Origin: Candidatus Gastranaerophilales bacterium
Lineage (GTDB): Bacteria > Cyanobacteriota > Vampirovibrionia > Gastranaerophilales > Gastranaerophilaceae
DNA length: 62,139 nt
Direction of reading: 5' to 3'
Assembly (NCBI GenBank): GCA_944324435.1
Contig: CALUWH010000011.1
Coordinates: 1-62,139, forward strand
The notes below the pieces were generated by a model. It saw nothing but the letters and a program-made list of their open reading frames with translations. It ran no database searches and had not been told where the DNA came from. This document shows, in pieces, positions 1 through 8,259 of this stretch; within the stretch, counting starts at the first letter, position 1; the number at the start of each line of letters is the position of its first letter. The position numbers and the translations under genes are program-made.

Positions 1-472
1 AGTCCGCGTCAATAGTCATTTGTTTACCGGGCATAGCATCCAATGCAAAACGAGCTGCAACTTCTGCGATACGTTCGGCACCTTTTGTGATTACCATAAA
101 CTGTACAACCGTAATAATCAGGAAGATTACGCCGCCTACAATCATGTTACCGCCGGTTACGAATGTTCCGAATGCGTGGATAACCTCTCCGGCGTCGCCT
201 TTTGCCAGGATAAGTCGTGTAGACGCGATTGAAAGTACAAGACGGAACATAGTTCCAAGAAGTATTATTGAAGGAAATGCCGCAAGTTCAAGAGGTTTTT
301 GTACATAAAGAGATATCATCAAAAGTACAATACCAAGAGTAATGTTCAAGCTTATGGAAAAATTAATAACCCAATTGGGCATTTCGATAATGAGGATTAA
401 AATCAATGTCATTACGAATAATGCCAGAAAAATTTCACTTATTGGTTTATTATTTCCGCCTTCTGCTGCCAT
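1..472 (-). CDS. FlhA/SctV export-gate protein, N-terminal part (cut by window edge)
   Basis: Translating the minus strand from the ATG whose A is at 472 gives about 157 residues starting MAAEGGNNKPISEIFLAL. Hydrophobic helices follow, then the family hallmark stretch containing FGTFVTGGN, VITKGAERIAEVAARF and DAMPGKQMTIDAD. These motifs define the FlhA/SctV (YscV) family, the inner-membrane export gate of flagellar and virulence type III secretion systems. The cytoplasmic C-terminal domain lies outside the window. The start codon overlaps the stop of the FliH/SctL-like gene by one base (TAATG), so the two are translationally coupled. I cannot separate flagellar FlhA from non-flagellar SctV on this fragment. 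Confidence 0.9.
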   Translation of the reverse strand, partial: MAAEGGNNKPISEIFLALFVMTLILILIIEMPNWVINFSISLNITLGIVLLMISLYVQKPLELAAFPSIILLGTMFRLVLSIASTRLILAKGDAGEVIHAFGTFVTGGNMIVGGVIFLIITVVQFMVITKGAERIAEVAARFALDAMPGKQMTIDAD

Positions 473-1239
473 TACATTCCTTCTAAAGCTTTCTTAATGA
501 TTTCCAGCTGAGTGTCAATTGACGCATCAACAATACCGTTGTTTGTCTGGAAAATGCACCCTCCGTCTTCTATTGAAGGGTCGGAGATTATATTTATTTT
601 TGCCTCAATGCCGTATTGATAAGTTATGTTTGGAAGAGTATCTTTAATAAATTGAACGGCTTGCGGCTTGACCCTTATATTGATTTTAGGCTCGCTTTTG
701 GAGACAGTTTTCAATACATCTATAATTGTATTTATAAGCACCTGAGGGTCGCTTTCAACTTCTTTTTTGATAATTTTCTTTGCTATATCAACGCTTATCT
801 CAAGTATATCCGGCGCAATGTATTCAAAAACATCTTTTTTAGCGCTCATAAAACTTGAGAATTGTTTCCGAAATTCGTCCAAGTCACCCTTGGCATCTTC
901 AAGCCCTTTTCTGTACCCTTCTTCAAAAGCAGATTTTTTAATATTTTCGGCCTCTTCCTGCGCTCTTGAAACTAGGTTTCTGTCATCAATTCTTCTGTAA
1001 CCGCGCCTTCTGGAGCCTCTTCTGCGTTCCTGTCTCTGTGTAAAATCAATATTTTCAATATCAAATAAATCAATCTCCGGCTCTGGAGGCGTTGGAGGTG
1101 GGGCTTGTTGTACAACCGGTTCAGGCTGTACAATAGGAGCCTCTGATTCGGCAGGCTGAGGCAGAACTGCCGGTTCGGCAGCTTTTGCCGGAATACTTTT
1201 CCCCTCCCTTAATTTTTGCCTGTCTTTTTTTATAATCAT
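472..1239 (-). CDS. FliH/SctL-like type III export ATPase regulator
   Basis: This is a 255-residue protein. It has a Pro/Glu/Ala-rich N-terminal third (about residues 15-60), an Arg-rich patch near residues 70-85, and then a long charged helix. The C-terminal half has the FliH/SctL/V-ATPase subunit E pattern (AQEEAENIKKSAFEEGYRKG, later ISDPSIEDGGCIFQTNNG and a final helix). In this family the protein is the peripheral stator that binds the export ATPase FliI/SctN and links it to the sorting platform. It lies 8 bp after the FliG-like gene and is coupled to the FlhA/SctV gene, so the three form one minus-strand operon. No FliI/SctN gene is visible in the window. Confidence 0.8.
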   Translation of the reverse strand: MIIKKDRQKLREGKSIPAKAAEPAVLPQPAESEAPIVQPEPVVQQAPPPTPPEPEIDLFDIENIDFTQRQERRRGSRRRGYRRIDDRNLVSRAQEEAENIKKSAFEEGYRKGLEDAKGDLDEFRKQFSSFMSAKKDVFEYIAPDILEISVDIAKKIIKKEVESDPQVLINTIIDVLKTVSKSEPKINIRVKPQAVQFIKDTLPNITYQYGIEAKINIISDPSIEDGGCIFQTNNGIVDASIDTQLEIIKKALEGM

Positions 1240-1247
1240 ATTTTATA

Positions 1248-2288
1248 TTATATACTCTCCTCAACGTATTGTGCAACAATACCGGCTACTCGAAGCGGTA
1301 ATTCTGAAAACTCTCCGTCGTATGTCTGTGCAATAAACTTCTTAACCTTTGGACGTTCATTTTTTATAACGCGTTCAATCTTTTCTCTGGGAACCTTGCG
1401 ATAAATTCTCAATAAATCACCAAGGACATTTTCTTTTGTAAGTTTTCGTTTTATAGGCAAATACTCTTTCATCTCTTTTAGACAGTTGGTAATCAAATCC
1501 CCGTCAATGTGAGATTCTAAATCAGCCATATTCATGTATTCGGATATCGCAAGCGAATCATTGGAATCAAATTTATTTAAGATTGTTGTAACTTTGTCTT
1601 GAGAAAGGATTTTGAGAACAAGCGCAAGCGTCATAAGCTTCATCTGTTTTTGGGTAATCCCCTGAGGCATAGAAGCTTTTTGTTTATCAAGTTTTCGCTG
1701 CTTTCTTCTCTCTTCTCTGCGTTTTTCAGCCTCGGCTTGATTCTTTTCGGCTTCTTCAATAGCAGCCTGCTTTTGCCGCATTTGCTCTTCCTGAGCTTGT
1801 TTTGCCATTGCGTCAATATTTGATTGGCTTTCTGCCCGGTTTTTGGTCTCCTCGTCAATAATACCTTTCTTTTGCAGCTCTTCGATACTTGAATTATAAA
1901 CCTTGATAACATGATGTTCTACAGCCTGTAAAAGTTGATCTTGTGGAATTTTTCTGATAACAGCCTGTTTTGCAACTTCAAAAATAGTAAATGCAATTTT
2001 TTGCATAATACTATCCCAGTATTGCGGCAAAATTCCTGAATGAATGAGGTCAATTGACTTATGAAAAGACCACTCTGCGATTACCTGAGTTATAAATACC
2101 GCCTGTTCAACTGTGAGATTAAGCTGAGTATCGTTGTACAGCGCCTCGCCTGCAAGCAAGGTGAAATTCCCGAGAGTTTTTACAATGTATTCTTTCTCCC
2201 TATCCTGCAGCTCTTTGGGCACAAGCTCTTTTGCCTGCTCTGACATGGAGGCGGCAAACTCTTTATAATCAAAACCTTCTATTGGCAT
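1248..2288 (-). CDS. FliG-like / sorting-platform-associated protein
   Basis: This is a 346-residue soluble protein. Residues 1-140 form a helical domain of unknown type. Residues 150-205 are a strongly charged coiled coil rich in Lys, Glu, Arg and Gln. The C-terminal 140 residues are built of short helices (LALVLKILSQDKVTTILNKF, later a segment ending NERPKVKKFIAQ) that resemble FliG middle/C-terminal helical repeats. It is the first gene of the operon and directly precedes the FliH/SctL-like gene, where FliG (flagellar) or SctK (injectisome) is often found. The FliG assignment is inferred from fold pattern and context and is not certain. A Shine-Dalgarno AAGGAA precedes the ATG. Confidence 0.5.
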   Translation of the reverse strand: MPIEGFDYKEFAASMSEQAKELVPKELQDREKEYIVKTLGNFTLLAGEALYNDTQLNLTVEQAVFITQVIAEWSFHKSIDLIHSGILPQYWDSIMQKIAFTIFEVAKQAVIRKIPQDQLLQAVEHHVIKVYNSSIEELQKKGIIDEETKNRAESQSNIDAMAKQAQEEQMRQKQAAIEEAEKNQAEAEKRREERRKQRKLDKQKASMPQGITQKQMKLMTLALVLKILSQDKVTTILNKFDSNDSLAISEYMNMADLESHIDGDLITNCLKEMKEYLPIKRKLTKENVLGDLLRIYRKVPREKIERVIKNERPKVKKFIAQTYDGEFSELPLRVAGIVAQYVEESI

Positions 2289-2325
2289 AATTTTTTCCTT
2301 CCCAAGATATAATAATCCCTATTGT

Positions 2326-2331
2326 ATTATA
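2326..2331 (-). promoter_or_regulatory. -10 box upstream of export-apparatus operon
   Basis: A consensus TATAAT on the minus strand lies about 38 bp upstream of the FliG-like start. The -35 region is weak (AGGTCA at 17 bp spacing). The -10 lies inside a 10-bp inverted repeat (AGATATAATA / TATTATATCT, about 2305-2334), which could be an operator. Confidence 0.45.
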
Positions 2332-2390
2332 TCTTTTTAGTTAGGTTTTGACCTCATATAAGTTGATGATATTAGACGAATAGAGCGTAA

Positions 2391-2861
2391 TTACTTAGCG
2401 TATTTTAAGAAAATCTGAACCTTAGTCTGCATAAGTTCTTCAACAATAAGCCATTTCCCGTTAGGCTGCTTTTGTACAACCATATAGGTTTTAAGTTTAT
2501 AACTCTCTCCTGTCGGCTGACGAAGTGAAGATACTTTATATTTGCCGTCAGCAATCTTTGAAACTTTTACATCAGAATAATTATTTTTGTAATTTTTAAG
2601 CTTTGCACTAGCCTGTCCGAGTTTCATTTGCTTAATATAAGTCGCAGTATCAGTATGAACATCCTGTGTTGTTCCGTCAGGCTTAACCACCTGTCTTGTA
2701 ATTTTTGCAGAAGGCGAGTACATATCAACAATCGTCGGACTATAAGAATTTGCAGCCTTTACATAATTATTAAAGAAATTCAGTGCATCTTGAGAATCAT
2801 CAGCAAATGAAGCTAATGCAACGAAGCAAAGTGTTAGAATAGTTAATAAAAATTTTTTCAT
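2391..2861 (-). CDS. small exported NTF2-like protein
   Basis: The protein has 156 residues. A clear Sec signal peptide, MKKFLLTILTLCFVALASFA, is followed by DD, so the mature protein is about 136 residues and probably periplasmic. The mature part has an alpha-beta pattern (helix with ALNFFNNYVKAANSY, then strands ending GKWLIVEEL) that looks like an NTF2/SnoaL-like fold. This is a weak, pattern-based suggestion. No catalytic residues are recognisable. The gene is flanked by the export operon and lysC on the same strand and probably has its own promoter. Confidence 0.65.
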   Translation of the reverse strand: MKKFLLTILTLCFVALASFADDSQDALNFFNNYVKAANSYSPTIVDMYSPSAKITRQVVKPDGTTQDVHTDTATYIKQMKLGQASAKLKNYKNNYSDVKVSKIADGKYKVSSLRQPTGESYKLKTYMVVQKQPNGKWLIVEELMQTKVQIFLKYAK

Positions 2862-2887
2862 GTGTGAAATATCTCCTTATCTTTTAC

Positions 2888-4153
2888 CTAAACGTCCGGT
2901 AAATCTCCCTTAACTTCCGCTATTTCATCACAATCCAGATGGAAAACTTTATGCAAACCTATAACAGCATCTTTTGCTCTGTCTTCGGCTACAATACAGC
3001 TTATTTTAATTTCACTTGTAGAAATCATTTTGATATTAATATCCAAATCGGCAAGAGTCTTAAACATTGTTGCCGCAATACCGGGTCTGTCAATCATGCC
3101 GGCACCTACAATAGAAACTTTTGCAATTTTATCGTCTACAAACACATTGCTAAATTCGAGTTTAGTCTTAACTTTTTCGATAATTTCAAGAGTTTTATTT
3201 AAATCCCCTTTATCAATAGTGAATGCAATATCATTCGTATTCAGCGCTTTTCTGGCATAAGATTGAATAATCATATCGACAGAAATATTTTCCTGAGCCA
3301 ATCCGTTGAAAAGTATAGCAGCCGTTCCCGGATTATCTTTAACGTCGCAGACAACAACTCGCAGCTGTGATAAATCGGAAGCTACCCCTGCAACAGATTT
3401 GTGTAATTCCATATCGTCAACTCCTAATATTAAAGTGCCTAAATTATCTAATTTGAATGTACTTCTAACTCTAAGAGGTACACTATATTGTTTGGCTGTT
3501 TCAACAGCTCTCGGATGAAGAACATTAGCCCCGACTCTGGCAAGTTCAAGCATTTCTTCATAAGAAATTTCTTCAAGCCTTGAAGCTGTGGGTACAATTC
3601 TCGGGTCTGTAGTATACACACCCTCAACATCAGTATAAATATCACACCTTTTAGCTTTCATAGCTCCGGCCAGAGCAACCGCAGACGTATCTGAGCCGCC
3701 TCTTCCGAGAGTTGTAATCTCCAAGTCTTCTGTTACCCCCTGGAAACCAGCTACAACAACGACTTCGCCTTTATCAAGGTGTTTTCTTATTTTATCGGTT
3801 TTAATATTTAAAATCCTTGCTTTTGTATGCACCTTTTCAGTCATAATTCCGACTTGAATAGCATTCATACTGACAGCAGGGCATCCCTGAGCCTGTAATG
3901 CCATAGCAAGGAGAGCAATCGAGACACCTTCTCCAGTAGAAAGAAGCATGTCCATTTCTCTTGAAGAAGGATTATCAGAAATTTCTTTTGCCATCTTAAC
4001 AAGATAATCTGTAGTATGTCCCATTGCTGACACAACAACTATAACATCGTTACCGTTGTTTCTCTCTTTGATAACAGCTTTTGCGACATTTTTTATCTTA
4101 TCTGTATCGGCGACAGATGTTCCTCCGAACTTTTGTACAATAATATCTTTCAT
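2888..4153 (-). CDS. lysC: aspartate kinase
   Basis: A 421-residue aspartokinase that phosphorylates L-aspartate, the entry step to lysine, threonine and methionine (and diaminopimelate). The N-terminal kinase domain shows KFGGTSVAD at residues 8-16, the nucleotide-binding region with GRGGSDTSAVAL near 152-163, and YTDVEGVYTTDPRIV. The C-terminal third carries two ACT domains (about 265-335 and 345-410), the usual allosteric lysine/threonine sites. The length is typical of a monofunctional enzyme. It has a good promoter of its own (see 4179-4207). I looked for a lysine riboswitch in its leader and did not see one. Confidence 0.95.
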   Translation of the reverse strand: MKDIIVQKFGGTSVADTDKIKNVAKAVIKERNNGNDVIVVVSAMGHTTDYLVKMAKEISDNPSSREMDMLLSTGEGVSIALLAMALQAQGCPAVSMNAIQVGIMTEKVHTKARILNIKTDKIRKHLDKGEVVVVAGFQGVTEDLEITTLGRGGSDTSAVALAGAMKAKRCDIYTDVEGVYTTDPRIVPTASRLEEISYEEMLELARVGANVLHPRAVETAKQYSVPLRVRSTFKLDNLGTLILGVDDMELHKSVAGVASDLSQLRVVVCDVKDNPGTAAILFNGLAQENISVDMIIQSYARKALNTNDIAFTIDKGDLNKTLEIIEKVKTKLEFSNVFVDDKIAKVSIVGAGMIDRPGIAATMFKTLADLDINIKMISTSEIKISCIVAEDRAKDAVIGLHKVFHLDCDEIAEVKGDLPDV

Positions 4154-4178
4154 TATAATCTACCTGTATTCCTATACA

Positions 4179-4207
4179 TTATATAAACAAAGAATAGCTT
4201 TGACAAC
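4179..4207 (-). promoter_or_regulatory. sigma70-type promoter for lysC
   Basis: On the minus strand TTGTCA (4202-4207) and TATAAT (4179-4184) are separated by exactly 17 bp. The -10 is 26 bp upstream of the lysC ATG, giving a very short leader. Confidence 0.65.
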
Positions 4208-4371
4208 TGTTCTTTTTAGAAGTTCATACATTTTTTTGCAAAATCGTCTAAAACATCTGATATCTCGAACATTTTGAGCAGATTATCACCCACAATGGTT
4301 TACACGAATGCTCTAGACAGTTAAAAAAAATGGTTTCTATGTTATAATTATAAAAAGGGGATTAATAATTT

Positions 4372-4794
4372 ATGAAAAAGTTTTTAGTATTAGCAGCTTT
4401 ACTCGTAACTCCAGGGGTATTTGCAGATGACATCGACGGAATAACAGAGCCTGAATGGAAAGATTTTGTGCCGTCTGCGTTTGTAGATGTAGAAGAACCT
4501 AAGGGGCTGGGAAAACTTAATGAGACTGCATCTTACTGGTATAAACGAAGAGTTGAGTTTAACGAAGCCATTGAAAAATGTCGTACTATTGAAGCATCTG
4601 ATGAGAAATTTTCCTGCTATCAGGATGTAAAAGTTAAACAGTATCAGAAAAACAGCGACTATAATGCTCGTATAGAAGCTCAAGAGCAGGCCAGAATGGG
4701 CCCACAGGAAATGTATGACAGAACAGACACCATGCTTCCTATAGGCGGATACTTGAATAATTTTACACGTTTTCAGCCAAACGAACTGCGCTAG
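4372..4794 (+). CDS. small exported protein of unknown function
   Basis: The protein has 140 residues. The signal peptide MKKFLVLAALLVTPGVFA is followed by DDIDG, so it is exported. The mature protein is polar, with two cysteines (ECRTI-type KCRTIEAS and FSCYQD) spaced about 13 residues apart that may form a disulfide. No family is recognised. A TATAAT near 4342 and a Shine-Dalgarno (AAGGGGA) precede the ATG. Its stop overlaps the end of the convergent rdgB gene by 4 bp. Confidence 0.7.
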   Translation: MKKFLVLAALLVTPGVFADDIDGITEPEWKDFVPSAFVDVEEPKGLGKLNETASYWYKRRVEFNEAIEKCRTIEASDEKFSCYQDVKVKQYQKNSDYNARIEAQEQARMGPQEMYDRTDTMLPIGGYLNNFTRFQPNELR

Positions 4795-5369
4795 GCAGAG
4801 TATCTTAAATCAATAAGATATCCTAATACTGCTCTCAAGGCGTTTGCGCGGTGAGAAATTTGGTTTTTCTCATCCTCGCTTAATTCTGCCATGGTTTTAT
4901 CCCGGCCATCTACAAGGAATATCGGGTCATACCCGAAACCGTTCGTTCCGCGAGCCTTGTCCGTAATCGTTCCTTTGCATAGACCTGTGTATGAAAAGTC
5001 TACCTCGCCTTTCGGGTTAATCAATGTCATGCAGCAGGAAAAATGGGCTTTTCTGTCAGAAACACCTTCCATTTCTTTCAAAACCTTCTCAATACGTTTT
5101 TGCGGTGTTTCTGCGTATCTTGCTGAATGAATTCCCGGCTTGCCGCCGAGAGCATCAATACATAGTCCGGAATCGTCTGCTAGCGACCAGGTTTTTGACA
5201 ATTCCCATGCTGCTTTTGCCTTTTTCAGTGAATTTTCTTCAAATGTAGTACCGTCCTCGATCGGGTCAAAACCCTTGGGGGGAAGAACAAACTCCAAACC
5301 GCTTCCCTTTACAATGTCGTTAATCTCTTTTACCTTGTGTTCATTTGATGATGCCAAAACAATTTTCAT
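4791..5369 (-). CDS. rdgB: XTP/dITP diphosphatase (HAM1/RdgB)
   Basis: A house-cleaning nucleotidase that hydrolyses non-canonical purine triphosphates (dITP, XTP) to monophosphate and pyrophosphate. Family motifs are intact: IVLASSNEHKVKEI at the N-terminus, LADDSGLCIDALGGKPG in the middle and FGYDPIF near residue 145. I start it at the ATG at 5369, which follows GGAGG closely and gives the canonical MKIVLAS N-terminus. A GTG at 5381 in frame would add four residues but has no ribosome-binding site. The gene converges with the small exported protein at 4372-4794. Confidence 0.93.
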   Translation of the reverse strand: MKIVLASSNEHKVKEINDIVKGSGLEFVLPPKGFDPIEDGTTFEENSLKKAKAAWELSKTWSLADDSGLCIDALGGKPGIHSARYAETPQKRIEKVLKEMEGVSDRKAHFSCCMTLINPKGEVDFSYTGLCKGTITDKARGTNGFGYDPIFLVDGRDKTMAELSEDEKNQISHRANALRAVLGYLIDLRYSA

Positions 5370-5390
5370 ACTTCCTCCCACTTTTGCCGG

Positions 5391-6182
5391 TTAACGGCAT
5401 TTATTATAATAATTTAACTCTTTTTCAAGATTTAAAACTCTACCCTGTTTGTTAAATAAAGCCATTTGGAATCCCATTTTTGCAAGTCTGTATTTCAAAC
5501 TCACAAGCAGGACTTCCAGTCCGTATTTGCAAGAGCGTGAAAAATTTATTGAAGAAGCTTCCGCAAAATACTTAGTGGGGCAAGAAATTTCGCCTATCTT
5601 GAACCCGTTGTACAGAATTAAGGCTAACATTTGGTTATCAAAAATAAAATCATCACTGCAGTCCTCGAGCGGAAGCGTCTCCAGAATCTTTCTCGTAAAG
5701 CCGCGAAAACCGGTATGATACTCTGACAATTTCTCGCCTATGACGATATTTTCAAACTCTGTTAAAAACCTGTTTGAGATATATTTATACAAAGGCATGC
5801 CGCCTTTTAGCGCAGAGTTTCCGAGCATTCGGGAGGCGATAACTGCGTCATATTCCCCGAACGCCATCATAGAGGCTATTGCAGGAATTAGTTTCGGGGT
5901 ATATTGATAATCCGGATGGAGCATTATTACAATATCAGCTCCTGCTTTAAGTGCGGCTCGGTAACAAGACTTTTGGTTTCCACCGTAACCTTTATTTCTT
6001 TCATGCACGATTGTTGTTATATTGAGCCTCTTGGCAATATCTTTTGTCTCATCAGAAGAGAAATCGTCGACAAGAATAATCTCATCGACGAAATTTTGAT
6101 AAATCTCATTGTATGTTTTCTCTAAAGTTTTTTCTGCATTATAAGCGGGCATTATTACTGCGACTTTTTTGCTGTTAATCAT
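5391..6182 (-). CDS. family 2 glycosyltransferase (dolichol-phosphate-mannose-synthase-like)
   Basis: A 263-residue GT-A fold transferase. The N-terminus has VAVIMPAYNAEKTLEKT and the ILVDDFSSDET motif (first Asp pair). HPDYQYTP supplies the DXD-like metal-binding residues, and SEYHTGFRGFTRKIL is typical of the DPM1/undecaprenyl-phosphate glycosyltransferase branch. No C-terminal membrane helices are visible, so it is likely a soluble or peripheral enzyme for lipid-linked or surface glycans. The acceptor is unknown. It sits 21 bp upstream of rdgB on the same strand and probably shares its transcript. Confidence 0.85.
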   Translation of the reverse strand: MINSKKVAVIMPAYNAEKTLEKTYNEIYQNFVDEIILVDDFSSDETKDIAKRLNITTIVHERNKGYGGNQKSCYRAALKAGADIVIMLHPDYQYTPKLIPAIASMMAFGEYDAVIASRMLGNSALKGGMPLYKYISNRFLTEFENIVIGEKLSEYHTGFRGFTRKILETLPLEDCSDDFIFDNQMLALILYNGFKIGEISCPTKYFAEASSINFSRSCKYGLEVLLVSLKYRLAKMGFQMALFNKQGRVLNLEKELNYYNKCR

Positions 6183-6264
6183 ATTTCAATCTGTTTCACT
6201 TTCCAATTATCTAAAACCCTTATACAGCTGCTTTTAGTCGGTGTACCCTCTTCTGCAAAATCCC

Positions 6265-6627
6265 TTAGCTTTCCAAAGCCGCTTCTTGAGATTCGGCTAC
6301 ATCAGTGTTTCTGATACTTGCCTTGTCAGAAGATAATGCCTTGTCTTTGAACTTCTTAACCTGCCTGTCAAGCTTGTCAGCCAATAAGTCAATGCTTGCA
6401 TACATTGATTCTGCAGACTCTTCGCAGTGAACAGCGCCGGTGTTCATTTTGCAGGATACTTCTGCCACGTGTTTGCCGGTTGCTGCAGGGTTTTTAATTA
6501 CCGATAGAATAACATCAATGCCGACTATTTGGTCATAATGATTTGCTACCCTGCCGATTTTTTCTTTTACATAAGCTTTAATAGCATCTGTAATTTCAAT
6601 GTTTTTACCGTTTACGTGTATATGCAT
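6265..6627 (-). CDS. hpf: ribosome hibernation promoting factor (short form)
   Basis: A 120-residue protein with the HPF/RaiA/YfiA fold: MHIHVNGKNIEITDAIKAYV, then a KIGRVANHYDQI helix and an alternating strand/helix core ending VKKFKDKALSS. The family binds the 30S decoding region during stationary phase. Only the N-terminal domain is present, so it is a short form like enterobacterial HPF rather than the long dimerising form of most Gram-positives and Cyanobacteria. The rest is a short polar tail. A strong Shine-Dalgarno AGGAGG precedes the start. Confidence 0.9.
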   Translation of the reverse strand: MHIHVNGKNIEITDAIKAYVKEKIGRVANHYDQIVGIDVILSVIKNPAATGKHVAEVSCKMNTGAVHCEESAESMYASIDLLADKLDRQVKKFKDKALSSDKASIRNTDVAESQEAALES

Positions 6628-6697
6628 TTACACCTCCTAATGTTACTTTTCTATTGTACAACATTTTTTCCCTTTTTTAAAGGGGGGAGAGAATATT

Positions 6698-7975
6698 TTA
6701 TGCCATATAAATAGTCTGTTCTCTGTCAGGGCCTACGCTTACTATACCGATTGGAGCACCTATTAAGTCCTCTACCTTTGAAATAAACTTTTTAGCATTC
6801 TCCGGTAAATCGTCGTATTTTCTTATTTCGCTTAATGATGTTTTCCAGCCGGGCATTGTTTCATAGATCGGTTCCAAGTATTTGTGGATAAATACATCTG
6901 TCGGGTATGAAGTGTAGACCTTATCGTTTCTGCAATCCTTGTATGCGGTGCAGATTTTTATTTCATCAAAAGTGTCAAACACATCAATTTTAGTAAGCGC
7001 AACTTTCGTTATACCGCCGACCAGAACTGCGTATTTCATAATTACAGAGTCAAACCAGCCGCATCTTCTCGGGCGACCTGTTGTTACCCCGAATTCATGC
7101 CCGAGCTCCTGAATTTTTTGTCCGGTTTCGTCTGTTAATTCGCTTACGAAAGGCCCTTCGCCAACTCTTGTTACATAAGCCTTGGAAACTCCTATAACCT
7201 CTTCTATCATAGAAGGCCCGTAGCCGCTTCCTACTGCAGCTCCGCCGCCTATAGGGTTTGAACTCGTTACAAACGGGTAAGTGCCGTAATCAACATCCAG
7301 CATTACACCCTGAGCGCCTTCAAACAAAATTGCCCTGTCTTTGTATCTGTTTAACATGTCCTGCCAGTCAAAACATACATAAGGTCTGAAGAGTTCCGCA
7401 TACTTTTCACATAGTGAAATTATGCAGTCTTTTGAATACTCTTCAATACCGTATACATTTTTAAGTGTCTTGTTCTTTATAGGCAATATTATATCCAGCT
7501 TTTCATTCAATGCCTCATAAGAATACAAATCTTGTATTTTAAGCCCGATTCTTGCGGCTTTATCTGTGTAAGTAGGCCCTATTCCTCTTTTGGTCGTACC
7601 TATTTTACCCTTACCGGCATGAGATTCGCTGTAGCCATCAACTTCAATATGGTATGGCATGGTTATTGATGCAAGGGGAGATATTTTTAAATTCTTGAAA
7701 TCAACTCCCTCGGCTTTTAACTCATTCAGTTCTTTTTCAAAGGATTCAGGATGTATTACAGTCCCGGCACCGATAAAGCACACTGTTTTGTCATAAAGTA
7801 TGCCGGATGGGATAAGATGAAACTTATAAGTCTTACCGTTTGCAACAACGGTATGGCCTGCATTACACCCACCTTGATATCGGATAATTAAATCTGCATC
7901 TCGTGCAAGTAAGTCTGTGATTTTAGCTTTTCCTTCATCGCCCCATTGAGCACCTATTACTACAGTGTTCTTCAT
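6698..7975 (-). CDS. purA: adenylosuccinate synthetase
   Basis: A 425-residue enzyme joining IMP and aspartate with GTP hydrolysis in the first committed step of AMP synthesis. The N-terminal loop QWGDEGKAKITD differs slightly from the usual GDEGKGK but keeps the catalytic Asp13-type residue. GCNAGHTV, GTTKRGIGP, GAQGVMLDVDYGTYPFVTSSN and TTGRPRRCGWFD are all intact. Full length. It is monocistronic as far as seen, with a terminator for the preceding gene just upstream. Confidence 0.96.
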   Translation of the reverse strand: MKNTVVIGAQWGDEGKAKITDLLARDADLIIRYQGGCNAGHTVVANGKTYKFHLIPSGILYDKTVCFIGAGTVIHPESFEKELNELKAEGVDFKNLKISPLASITMPYHIEVDGYSESHAGKGKIGTTKRGIGPTYTDKAARIGLKIQDLYSYEALNEKLDIILPIKNKTLKNVYGIEEYSKDCIISLCEKYAELFRPYVCFDWQDMLNRYKDRAILFEGAQGVMLDVDYGTYPFVTSSNPIGGGAAVGSGYGPSMIEEVIGVSKAYVTRVGEGPFVSELTDETGQKIQELGHEFGVTTGRPRRCGWFDSVIMKYAVLVGGITKVALTKIDVFDTFDEIKICTAYKDCRNDKVYTSYPTDVFIHKYLEPIYETMPGWKTSLSEIRKYDDLPENAKKFISKVEDLIGAPIGIVSVGPDREQTIYMA

Positions 7976-7998
7976 ACTTTCTCCCTAAATCAAATATA

Positions 7999-8026
7999 AA
8001 AAGCCGGATTTTTGTTTCCGGCTTTT
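7999..8026 (-). terminator. intrinsic terminator after the Cys-rich microprotein gene
   Basis: A 10-bp perfect stem (AAAAGCCGGA / TCCGGCTTTT) with an 8-nt loop. The minus-strand 3' arm continues into TTTTT. It separates the 8049-9096 genes from purA. Confidence 0.8.
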
Positions 8027-8048
8027 ATTATCTAAAAACCTGTGATTC

Positions 8049-8249
8049 TTATTTTTGTTGTTGTGCTTGTCTTGCCTTAGCTTGTTTTGCCTGGACATCC
8101 AACATCGAATTATGCGCCATCATATAGACAGAGCAAATTTTATAATTCTTTAAATACCAGGCACAATTTTCCTGCATACATACAATTTCTACCTGTGAGC
8201 CTACACTCATAAGCGGACATAAAGGTATTGCTTTTTCATCAGATGCCAT
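8049..8249 (-). CDS. cysteine-rich microprotein, probable metal-binding
   Basis: A 66-residue protein. Four cysteines are arranged as CPLMS, then CMQENCAWY and YKIC. The C-x(4)-C-A-W pattern with an upstream CPL is typical of small proteins found across anaerobes that are thought to bind Fe-S or zinc; the function is not established. The tail is Ala/Gln/Lys-rich. It lies 10 bp downstream of the NfnA-like flavoprotein gene, on the same strand and before a terminator, so the two are probably cotranscribed. It may be a redox accessory of that flavoprotein, which is inference from context only. Confidence 0.7.
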   Translation of the reverse strand: MASDEKAIPLCPLMSVGSQVEIVCMQENCAWYLKNYKICSVYMMAHNSMLDVQAKQAKARQAQQQK

Positions 8250-8259
8250 TATTTATCTC

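Noticed and set aside
20-308. Plus-strand frames at the left edge
   Set aside because: They are shadows of the FlhA/SctV gene on the minus strand, which has clear family motifs.
2305-2340. Intrinsic terminator from the AGATATAATA inverted repeat
   Set aside because: On the minus strand the 3' arm is followed by TGGGAAGG, not a T-run; it more likely overlaps a promoter.
4154-4371. Lysine riboswitch upstream of lysC
   Set aside because: A promoter lies only 26 bp before the ATG, leaving no room, and no L-box-type conserved stems are visible.
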